From Campylobacter vulpis (GTDB taxonomy: Bacteria > Campylobacterota > Campylobacteria > Campylobacterales > Campylobacteraceae), in assembly GCF_014217995.1 (NCBI RefSeq), contig NZ_CP041617.1, forward strand, positions 496,001 through 560,000: 64,000 nt of DNA, read 5' to 3'. The translations under genes were made by a program, and so were the position numbers. The notes below the pieces were generated by a model. That model saw nothing but the letters and a program-made list of their open reading frames with translations. It had not been told where the DNA came from and did not search any database. How positions within the stretch are numbered: the stretch's first letter is position 1; each line of letters begins with the position of its first letter. Shown here in pieces: positions 9,170-16,206 of the stretch.

Positions 9170-9595
9170 GTGGAATTTTTAAAAAACTATATGGATTTAA
9201 TCATCTTTTTAACGCTTGGCATTATGGCACTTTTAGCCTTTTGGTGCGTGGTTGAAAGAATTTTATTTTTTAGAAAGATTGATTTTAAGACTTACAAAAA
9301 TCAAGAGCAATTTGACGATGCGATTAGCGAAAATTTGACGATGATTTATATTATTTATTCCAATGCCCCATATATAGGACTTTTAGGCACTGTTGTGGGT
9401 ATTATGATTACCTTTTATGAAATGGGTGTGGTGGGGGATATTGATGTAAAGTCCATAGTTATAGGCTTATCTTTAGCGTTAAAAGCCACAGCTTTAGGGC
9501 TTTTAGTCGCCATTCCTTGTTTAATGGCTTATAATGCTTTGCTTCGTAAAATTTCTCTTTTAAGCAATGCTTACAGGGAGAGTAAAAATGCTTAA
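9170..9595 (+). CDS. exbB: ExbB energy-transducing membrane protein
   Basis: ExbB is the proton-channel scaffold of the TonB system that powers outer-membrane haem and siderophore receptors. About 141 residues with three membrane helices: near residues 10-30, and two around GLLGTVVGIMITFYEMG and the ALKATALGLLVAIPCLMAYN segment, which is the MotA/ExbB/TolQ signature. Start taken at GTG 9170 because GGAG ends 8 bases upstream; GTG 9161 would sit on the ribosome site. Overlaps exbD by 8 bases. Confidence 0.9.
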   Translation: MEFLKNYMDLIIFLTLGIMALLAFWCVVERILFFRKIDFKTYKNQEQFDDAISENLTMIYIIYSNAPYIGLLGTVVGIMITFYEMGVVGDIDVKSIVIGLSLALKATALGLLVAIPCLMAYNALLRKISLLSNAYRESKNA

Positions 9596-9977
9596 ACTCC
9601 CTAAAAATGAGGGTTTAAATATAGTCCCTTTTATAGATATTATGCTCGTTTTACTTGCCATAGTGCTAAGCCTTTCAAGCTTCATCGCACATAGTAAAAT
9701 AGAGCTTAAACTTCCAGTAAGTGAGAATTCGACAAGTTTTAATGAGGATCAAAATAAGCTTTTCATAGCCATTAATGAGAGAGATGAATTCTTTTTAAAT
9801 GATGAAAAAATAAGTTTAAAGCAGCTTGAAAACGCCATTTTGGCACTTGATAAAAACACTATGGTTGCACTAAAAAGCGACAAATTTGCTAAATTTGAAA
9901 ATTTTGTCAAAGTCATCGATCTTTTAAAAGCTAAAGAGCACGAAAAAATTCAAATCATTACGGAGAAAAATCAATGA
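9588..9977 (+). CDS. exbD: ExbD energy-transducing membrane protein
   Basis: ExbD partners ExbB in using the proton gradient to energise TonB. The protein is about 129 residues: a short cytoplasmic start, then NIVPFIDIMLVLLAIVL, the single membrane helix carrying the essential Asp of the ExbD/TolR family, then a periplasmic domain. Start at ATG 9588 (MLKLPKNE) inside the end of exbB. The stop overlaps the tonB start by 4 bases. Confidence 0.9.
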   Translation: MLKLPKNEGLNIVPFIDIMLVLLAIVLSLSSFIAHSKIELKLPVSENSTSFNEDQNKLFIAINERDEFFLNDEKISLKQLENAILALDKNTMVALKSDKFAKFENFVKVIDLLKAKEHEKIQIITEKNQ

Positions 9978-10579
9978 AAAATGCACTATTAAACACTAAA
10001 TTTCAGGCTTCTTACATCACTTTTTTAACTTTCATACCCTTGCTTTTTGCCTTAATTTATACGCATAGTCTTTTTAAAACTCAAATAAAAAATGAAGAAA
10101 GTTTTGAATTAAAGATGAGTTATTTTACTCAAAAAGACAATCATTTGGTGCCAGAAAAGCAGACTTTAGACCCCTTCAAAATAGCTCCTAAAAAATCACA
10201 AAGCAAAACTCCAGCAAAGCCACTTAATGAAAGAATTGAAAACTCAAATTTAAAATCTAATGAAAGCACCAAAAGTTCAATTTTAAGTTCTAAACAAAGC
10301 GAAGAAATTGCCCTTAATAAAATACAAGAAGCCATACAAAAGGCTCAAAATTATCCAGTAATCGCACAAAAAAGGCGTATGAGCGGCGTGGTAAAAGTGG
10401 AGTTTATGTGGATGGCAAATAAAACCCTAGCAAATTTAAAGATAATCCAAAGCTCAGGCTATGCTTTACTTGATAAAAGTGCCTTAGAAAGCATACGCAA
10501 GGCATCTTTAAATTTCCCAAGTTATGAGAGAAATTTAAAAATTACCCTGCCTATATCTTATGAAATTAAGAGCCTTTAA
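9974..10579 (+). CDS. tonB: TonB energy transducer
   Basis: A 201-residue TonB: one N-terminal membrane anchor (about residues 14-34), a Lys/Pro/Ser-rich periplasmic spacer, and a C-terminal domain with the family features YPVIAQKRRMSGVVKVEFMW, LANLKIIQSSGYALLDKSAL and a final ITLPISYEI strand. It would drive the ChuA receptor encoded on the other strand. It is the last gene of the exbB-exbD-tonB unit and its end overlaps the end of chuD (convergent). Confidence 0.9.
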   Translation: MKNALLNTKFQASYITFLTFIPLLFALIYTHSLFKTQIKNEESFELKMSYFTQKDNHLVPEKQTLDPFKIAPKKSQSKTPAKPLNERIENSNLKSNESTKSSILSSKQSEEIALNKIQEAIQKAQNYPVIAQKRRMSGVVKVEFMWMANKTLANLKIIQSSGYALLDKSALESIRKASLNFPSYERNLKITLPISYEIKSL

Positions 10580-11376
10580 AGCTTTTTTAAGGCTTGTTTA
10601 AATTCTGCTATTCTTTCGATGATTTTAGGGCTTAAACGCAGTAAAATATGCGTTTTTTCGTTTGTGTAAATTCGCCCTGTTTTGAGGGCTTTTGTTTTGT
10701 TTAAAAGTGTGTTTTGCGTTAAAAAAGCTTGATTTGCATTTATACCTAGTATGAGTAAATCAGGATTTTGCTTAAGGATAAACTCAGCCGAGATAATGGG
10801 GCGTTCTATTTGACTTTTTGGACTTAGATTTTTAATGCCTATGAGGGTTAAAATATCTGCCATTAAAGAATTGTCATTAAAAGCCATAAGAGGATTATTT
10901 GAGTAAAGATAAATCGCACTTTGATTTAAAGGCTCATTTTTTAAGCTTTCAAGTCCTTTTTCAAATTCTTTTATAAGCCTTTTACCCTCTTCATTTTTAT
11001 GTGTGATTTTAGCGAGAATTTGGATATTTTCTTTAATATCATCAAAGCGATTAGCTTTTAAATAAAGGCTTTTAATGCCAAAATTTTTAAGCCCTTCTTC
11101 TAAATTTAAAGAATAAGAACTTAAAATGACCAAGCTAGGTTTTAAAGAGATGATTTTTTCTAAAGATGGGTTTGAAAAAGTGCCTACACTTGTGAGTTGT
11201 GAAATTTTATCGCTTGGATAAATGTTTGAGTGCTGTAAGTTCGCAATACCTACGATTTGCTCCCCAGCATCAAGCATAAAAAGCGTTTCAACGCTAGCAG
11301 GATCAAGCACGACTAGGCGTTCTTTTGCGTTTGATATTGCAAAAAGCAAAACTAGAATAAGTAAAAATTTTTTCAT
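10576..11376 (-). CDS. chuD: ChuD periplasmic haem-binding protein
   Basis: The 266-residue substrate-binding protein of the haem ABC transporter, with a signal peptide (about residues 1-18) and the cluster-A-2 / BtuF-type fold: VVLDPASVETLFMLDAGEQIVGI at the start, SLEKIISLKPSLVILSS, and ILKQNPDLLILGIN. It captures haem released by ChuA and delivers it to ChuB/ChuC. It is the last gene of the chuABCD run and overlaps chuC by 4 bases. Confidence 0.88.
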   Translation of the reverse strand: MKKFLLILVLLFAISNAKERLVVLDPASVETLFMLDAGEQIVGIANLQHSNIYPSDKISQLTSVGTFSNPSLEKIISLKPSLVILSSYSLNLEEGLKNFGIKSLYLKANRFDDIKENIQILAKITHKNEEGKRLIKEFEKGLESLKNEPLNQSAIYLYSNNPLMAFNDNSLMADILTLIGIKNLSPKSQIERPIISAEFILKQNPDLLILGINANQAFLTQNTLLNKTKALKTGRIYTNEKTHILLRLSPKIIERIAEFKQALKKL

Positions 11377-12152
11377 TGTGTCTCCTTTAAAGCTAAGATG
11401 TAAGGTTTAAAATTGTGATAAATTAATTCGCAATTTAAATTATAAATTTCTTTTAAAATCTCTTTGGTAAAAAGCTCCTTACTTGTCCCAAAATACTTAA
11501 TTTCTCCCTTTTTTAAAAAGATAATTTTATCGCAAAATAAAGAGGCTAAATTTAAATCGTGCAAAATGGCAAGCACGGCAATATTTTTTTGCTTTATCCA
11601 CCTTTCGCATAGGCTTAAAAGCTCTATGGCGTGATTTAAATCAAGAGCAGAGGTTGGCTCGTCTAAAAAAAGAATTTTAGGCTTTTTCAGTAAGGCTCTA
11701 GCTAAAAGCACTTTTTGAAATTCTCCTCCGCTTAAACTTAGCACATTTCTTTGCAAAAAGCTCTCAAGCTTCAATTCTTTAGCAAATTCCTCCACTTCTA
11801 AAACATCTTCTTTAGAATAAGAACTAAAGGCGTGCTTTAAATTTGCATATTTACTCATCAAAAGCACATCGATGAGTTTTAGCGGGGCGTTTAATTTTGA
11901 GTTTTGTGGGACAAAACCGCAAATTTTAGCAAATTCTTTAAGGTCAAAATGCTTAATATTTGTGTTAAAAAGGGCGATTTCTCCCTCTTTTAAGTCTAAA
12001 TTATTAAGGATAAGCTTTAAAAGTGTGCTTTTACCCGAGCCATTTGGTCCTAAAATGCCTATGAAAGCATTATTTTCAAGCTCTAAATTGATATTTTTAA
12101 GTAAGGCTTTTTGATGATAAGAGAAGTTTAAATTTTTAATCTTTAGTATCAT
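11373..12152 (-). CDS. chuC: ChuC haem ABC transporter ATPase
   Basis: A 259-residue FepC/BtuD-type ATPase. Walker A is GPNGSGKST, the signature motif is LSGGEFQKVLLARAL, Walker B is ILFLDEPTSALD and the switch His is in ILHDLNLA. It powers import of haem through ChuB. It overlaps chuB and chuD by 4 bases each, consistent with one message. Confidence 0.92.
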   Translation of the reverse strand: MILKIKNLNFSYHQKALLKNINLELENNAFIGILGPNGSGKSTLLKLILNNLDLKEGEIALFNTNIKHFDLKEFAKICGFVPQNSKLNAPLKLIDVLLMSKYANLKHAFSSYSKEDVLEVEEFAKELKLESFLQRNVLSLSGGEFQKVLLARALLKKPKILFLDEPTSALDLNHAIELLSLCERWIKQKNIAVLAILHDLNLASLFCDKIIFLKKGEIKYFGTSKELFTKEILKEIYNLNCELIYHNFKPYILALKETQ

Positions 12153-13117
12153 AAAAAACTCCTAACTTTTAAGGCTAAGTATAAAAATAGCGGCGCCCCA
12201 AAAAATGCAGTTAAAATTCCTATGGGAATTTGCACAGGTGCTAAAATCGTCCTTGATATAGTGTCGCAAAGGAGTAAAAAAAGTCCTCCAAGTGCCGTGC
12301 AAAGTGGGATAACAAGGGCGTTATCATAATTTTTTATCAAAAGTCTTACGATGTGAGGCACGATAAGTCCCACAAAGGCGATAAGTCCCGTAAAAGCGAC
12401 TGCAAAAGACACGGCTAAAGAGGAAACAATGAGAAGATTGATTTTTAATTTTCTAGCATTAACGCCTAAATTTCTAGCCTCTTCATCACCACTTAAGAGT
12501 ATGTTAAGCTCATTTTTGTGTATGTAAAAGTAAAGTAGGCAAAAGATTAAAGGTAGGCTTAAAATTCCCACTCTAAGCCACGAAGCGCTCCCTATACTTC
12601 CCATAAGCCAAGCGACTATTTTAAAAGAATCTTCACCGATAAGATAGGTAAAAAACGAAGTAAAAGCTCCCAAAAAAGACGAAGTGGCTATACCTATGAT
12701 GAGTAGGGTTGCTATGGAGGCTTTAGCAGAAATTTTAAATATAGCCAAAGCAAACAAAGCCGAGCAAACAAAGCCCAAAATTCCATAATAATAATCAGGC
12801 AAATTTAGCAAATACGCCAAAACCGCCCCAAAGGTCGCTGCGGAGGCTATGCCTATGATGTAAGGATCTGCTATGGGATTTGCAAAGATAGTTTGCGTAA
12901 TCGCCCCACTACTTGCTAAAAGCATACCGATTAAAATCGCCATTATAATGCGTGGTAAGCGTCCATCGATGATGATTTGACGCAGGATTTCATCATCTTC
13001 AAAAAGATAGGTATAAAGCCTAGCGGGACTTAAATTTTCATCACCTAAACAAAGAGAGGCAAAGCAAACAAGAGCATAGGCTAAAAAAAGAGCTAGGCTT
13101 AAAGTTTTAAAACGCAT
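12149..13117 (-). CDS. chuB: ChuB haem ABC transporter permease
   Basis: A FecCD/BtuC-family permease of about 322 residues with many membrane helices and the family motifs GRLPRIIMAILIGMLLASSGAITQ, NPIADPYIIGI and FVGLIVPHIVRLL. Start is uncertain: ATG 13117 (MRFKTLSL) overlaps the chuA end by 11 bases and gives the normal length; upstream in-frame ATGs at 13132 and 13147 would add 5 or 10 residues. It forms the inner-membrane pore for haem with ChuC. Confidence 0.88.
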   Translation of the reverse strand: MRFKTLSLALFLAYALVCFASLCLGDENLSPARLYTYLFEDDEILRQIIIDGRLPRIIMAILIGMLLASSGAITQTIFANPIADPYIIGIASAATFGAVLAYLLNLPDYYYGILGFVCSALFALAIFKISAKASIATLLIIGIATSSFLGAFTSFFTYLIGEDSFKIVAWLMGSIGSASWLRVGILSLPLIFCLLYFYIHKNELNILLSGDEEARNLGVNARKLKINLLIVSSLAVSFAVAFTGLIAFVGLIVPHIVRLLIKNYDNALVIPLCTALGGLFLLLCDTISRTILAPVQIPIGILTAFFGAPLFLYLALKVRSFL

Positions 13118-15239
13118 ACTTAAATTCGACATAATAATTTCTGCCATTTCCTACGAGATATTGGTCGTTAATGCTGTCTTGATAAGTGTAGTATTTTTTG
13201 TCAAAAAGATTACGAATTCCTGCTAAAACTTGTAATTTTTTGTAATGATAATTCACCCCCACATCGGTGAGAAAATAATCTTTTATCCAAGCATTTTTAG
13301 ACATTTTACCCGTTTTTTCATCAATGCTTCCTCCATCTTTTGCCCTTGAAAAATAGGTCAAATCCACAAAGCTTGAAAAATTGTTTGTAAAAGCATATTC
13401 CACTCCCGTGGTGGCTTTTATCTTAGAAACATAAGGGATTTTAAGTCCGTCATTAATGCCCTTTGAAATTTTAGCGTCAAGGTAGCTTAAGCTTTCTTTC
13501 AAAATCAAAGCATCATTTAAGAAAAATTGACTAAGATTTAACTCCACTCCAAAACGCCTTGTCTCATCGATATTATAATACTTCCAAAACGCACCTTGCG
13601 TGGAGTGTGGATTACCAAGATATGAAATTTCATCTTTGCTTAGAGTATAAAAAACGCTTAAATTAAAGCCATAAAAATCCCACCAAAAATCATCAATCCC
13701 CAGTTCAAAAGTATCAAAAACTTCAGGGTCTAAATTTGCACTTTGATATTTTTGACTTGCTTGGTCTTTATTGACTAGTTGCGAAGGGCTAGGCGAAATG
13801 AAGCCTCTTTCATATTTTGCGTAAATTTTTCCTGTGTTTGAGTATGTGAAATTTGGCGTGATTTCAAAGGCAAGATTATGGCTTGTGTCATCGGTATTAA
13901 AAAATTCTTTAGTATTTGTAGGGCGTCCCATCATTATCATATTTGAATTGTAATTTCTACTTGTATCATAGAGGCTATACTCATACCTTGTTCCGCCTGA
14001 AAGAGTGAAAAAGTCGTTAAATTCGTGAGAATCTAGCATAAAAAAGGAATGGCTTTGCTTATCCATATCCATAAGCGTTGTCATTGTGTGGCTCATCGAA
14101 AAGCCATTTGGGGGAGGCATAGGGACATTCACATCATAGTGGATAATGCTTCTTCTTTTTGCATCGTGATTGGCAAATTCATAGCCAAAGATGAAATAAG
14201 AATTATTAGCGTAATTTAGTTTATTTTTAAAATTCACTCCCATAAGTGTATCTTCAAAAGCACTTCCATTTTGATACACAGGCACACTCATTCCTCCACT
14301 AGTCATAGTGGAGACATCTTTGAGATAGTGTATTTTTTGATTTTGCCAAAAAGTTTCAAGGCTAAATTCATAAAAATCGTTAAAATAATGATGATAATTA
14401 AGAGCAAGTTCAGGGCGGTTAATCTGCGTGATGTTTTCACTATTTCCCTTTTGACTAGGATTATTTTGCGCTTGTTTTTTGGTAAGATAGCCGCTACTTG
14501 TATTAAGAGTTCTAAAATAATTATAAGTGAAAGTTAAATCGCTATCCTCACTTAAATCAATATAGCTTTTTGTATTAATATTATAGCCTTTTTGATTATA
14601 GCCTTCTTGAAAGCCGTCTTTGTTAAAGCCTTGCAAGTCAAAGCTAAAGGCTAAGTTTTCATCGATTTTTTTCGCCCCACTTAGTCCAAAATTTCCGCCA
14701 AGATGCCCCCCGTCAAAGCCTCCACCACTCACGCTAAAGGCAAGGGCATCTTCTTTTTGCTTTTTAGTGATGATGTTAATCGCTCCGCCTCTCGTGCCAT
14801 TTCCATACAGCACAGAGCCTCCGCCGGGCACGATTTCTATACGCTCGATATTATCCAAATTCACACTTTGAAGTGGAGTTACGCCGTGAGAATTGTCAAG
14901 CACATTAATAGAGCGTCCGTCTATCATTACCTTTACGGCTATGTTTGATTTATTTCCTTGCCCTCTTAAGTCGATGTTGCGACCTAAGCCAAAATTGACA
15001 AAGTTTATCCCAGCGACCCTTTCTAAAGCCTGTTCTAACGAAGTGTAGCCCTTATTTTGCAAGTCTTTACCCTCTATGCTGATGACATTGCGTAAATTAG
15101 AGTCCGCCTCTTGTTCAAAACCTGAAGCACTGACAACGACCTTTTGCAAATTCACATCTTCACTTAGCTCTTTAGATTCTAAATTGACTAAAAAAAGTGC
15201 GGTGAGTAAAGAAAGTTTGATGATTTTTGATTCTTGCAT
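13107..15239 (-). CDS. chuA: ChuA TonB-dependent haem receptor
   Basis: A 710-residue outer-membrane receptor: signal peptide (about 1-23), TonB-box-like VVVSASG near residue 35, plug domain with LEQALERVAGINFVNFG and IERIEIVPGGGSVLYGNGTRGGAINIITKK, then a beta-barrel ending in the aromatic YYVEFKYAF. It takes up haem or haemoglobin haem using ExbB/ExbD/TonB energy. AGGAG precedes the ATG. It is divergent from chuZ and preceded by a Fur-box-like site, so iron repression is likely. Confidence 0.9.
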   Translation of the reverse strand: MQESKIIKLSLLTALFLVNLESKELSEDVNLQKVVVSASGFEQEADSNLRNVISIEGKDLQNKGYTSLEQALERVAGINFVNFGLGRNIDLRGQGNKSNIAVKVMIDGRSINVLDNSHGVTPLQSVNLDNIERIEIVPGGGSVLYGNGTRGGAINIITKKQKEDALAFSVSGGGFDGGHLGGNFGLSGAKKIDENLAFSFDLQGFNKDGFQEGYNQKGYNINTKSYIDLSEDSDLTFTYNYFRTLNTSSGYLTKKQAQNNPSQKGNSENITQINRPELALNYHHYFNDFYEFSLETFWQNQKIHYLKDVSTMTSGGMSVPVYQNGSAFEDTLMGVNFKNKLNYANNSYFIFGYEFANHDAKRRSIIHYDVNVPMPPPNGFSMSHTMTTLMDMDKQSHSFFMLDSHEFNDFFTLSGGTRYEYSLYDTSRNYNSNMIMMGRPTNTKEFFNTDDTSHNLAFEITPNFTYSNTGKIYAKYERGFISPSPSQLVNKDQASQKYQSANLDPEVFDTFELGIDDFWWDFYGFNLSVFYTLSKDEISYLGNPHSTQGAFWKYYNIDETRRFGVELNLSQFFLNDALILKESLSYLDAKISKGINDGLKIPYVSKIKATTGVEYAFTNNFSSFVDLTYFSRAKDGGSIDEKTGKMSKNAWIKDYFLTDVGVNYHYKKLQVLAGIRNLFDKKYYTYQDSINDQYLVGNGRNYYVEFKYAF

Positions 15240-15259
15240 TTTTACTCCTAAATAAAATA

Positions 15260-15283
15260 AATAATGATAATGTATATCATAAT
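15260..15283 (-). promoter_or_regulatory. Fur-box-like site before chuA
   Basis: The stretch aataatgataatgtatatc and its continuation form a near-dyad resembling the Fur consensus, 21-44 bases upstream of the chuA start on the minus strand. Iron control of chuA is known in C. jejuni; binding here is inferred. Confidence 0.55.
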
Positions 15284-15374
15284 AAAAGAGGCGAAAATTT
15301 AATATTTCTTTACTTAATATTTGATAAATTTACGAAAAAATAGGAATTTAAAATTTTTTAAGTCCTTTTTAATT

Positions 15375-15400
15375 TGATAATTGCTATTATTTTCAATCAT
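15375..15400 (+). promoter_or_regulatory. Fur-box-like site before chuZ
   Basis: tgataattgctattatttt followed by caatcat lies 30-55 bases before the chuZ ATG and matches part of the Fur consensus on both arms. The divergent chuA and chuZ promoters thus each appear to have a site. Confidence 0.5.
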
Positions 15401-15429
15401 ATTTTATTTTGCAAAAAGAAAGGAAAAAA

Positions 15430-16185
15430 ATGAATTACGAAAGTATTATTTCTCATATGAACGAGCATCACCGGTCAAATTTGGTGGATTTGTGTAAAAA
15501 ATTTGGCGGCGTGGAAGATGTCAAAGAGGTTTTTTTAAAAAGTGTGGATTTTAACGGCTTGGACATTGTTTATAATGGGGACGAAAATTTACGCGTAGAA
15601 TTTCCTAAAAAAGCCGATGAAAGCACGATAAAAGATACTATCATCGCACTTTGTATGAGTGCAAAAAGTGTAGGGGATACTAGTGGCGTGGAAAAGGAGC
15701 TAAAGGAATTTATGCTTAGTTTTAATTCCATATCTTTAGCGACCTTAAATAAAAATGGCGAGGTCGTATGCTCTTACGCCCCCTTTGTTAGCACGCAGTG
15801 GGGGAATTTCATCTATATTAGCGAGGTGAGTGAGCATTTTGAAAATATCAAAGCAAACCCTGATAATATAGAAATCATGTTTTTAGAAGATGAGAGCAAA
15901 GCCGCTTCTGTGATACTTAGAAAAAGGCTTCGTTATAGAGTGAGGGCGAGTTTTATAGAGCGTGGGGAGGAATTTGATGGGATTTATGATGAATTTGAGA
16001 GGCAAACAGGAGGCGAGGGAGGCATTAAGACTATACGCAAAATGCTTGATTTTCACTTAGTAAAACTTGAATTTGGCAAGGGGCGTTTTGTGAAAGGCTT
16101 TGGGGCGGCTTATGATATAGAAAATGGCACGATTAAGCAAGTAGGCGCTAATTCTAACCCCCACAAATTCCCGCATAAGCATTAG
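15430..16185 (+). CDS. chuZ: ChuZ haem oxygenase (HugZ family)
   Basis: A haem-degrading enzyme of about 251 residues of the HugZ/ChuZ split-barrel family, which opens cytoplasmic haem to release iron. N-terminal HMNEHHRSNLVDLC, the FMN-binding-like split barrel around ISLATLNKNGEVVCSYAPF, and a C-terminal His-rich loop (NPHKFPHKH) are typical. Start at ATG 15430 with AAAGAAAGGA upstream; an upstream TTG reading is unlikely. It is divergent from chuA. Confidence 0.92.
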   Translation: MNYESIISHMNEHHRSNLVDLCKKFGGVEDVKEVFLKSVDFNGLDIVYNGDENLRVEFPKKADESTIKDTIIALCMSAKSVGDTSGVEKELKEFMLSFNSISLATLNKNGEVVCSYAPFVSTQWGNFIYISEVSEHFENIKANPDNIEIMFLEDESKAASVILRKRLRYRVRASFIERGEEFDGIYDEFERQTGGEGGIKTIRKMLDFHLVKLEFGKGRFVKGFGAAYDIENGTIKQVGANSNPHKFPHKH

Positions 16186-16204
16186 GAGCGTTATAAACGC
16201 TCCT
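16184..16204. terminator. Bidirectional terminator hairpin chuZ / R-M gene
   Basis: aggagcgt and acgctcct form a perfect 8-bp stem with loop tataa, followed by a T-rich run on the plus strand. It overlaps the chuZ stop and sits between two convergent genes. Confidence 0.75.
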
Positions 16205-16206
16205 TA

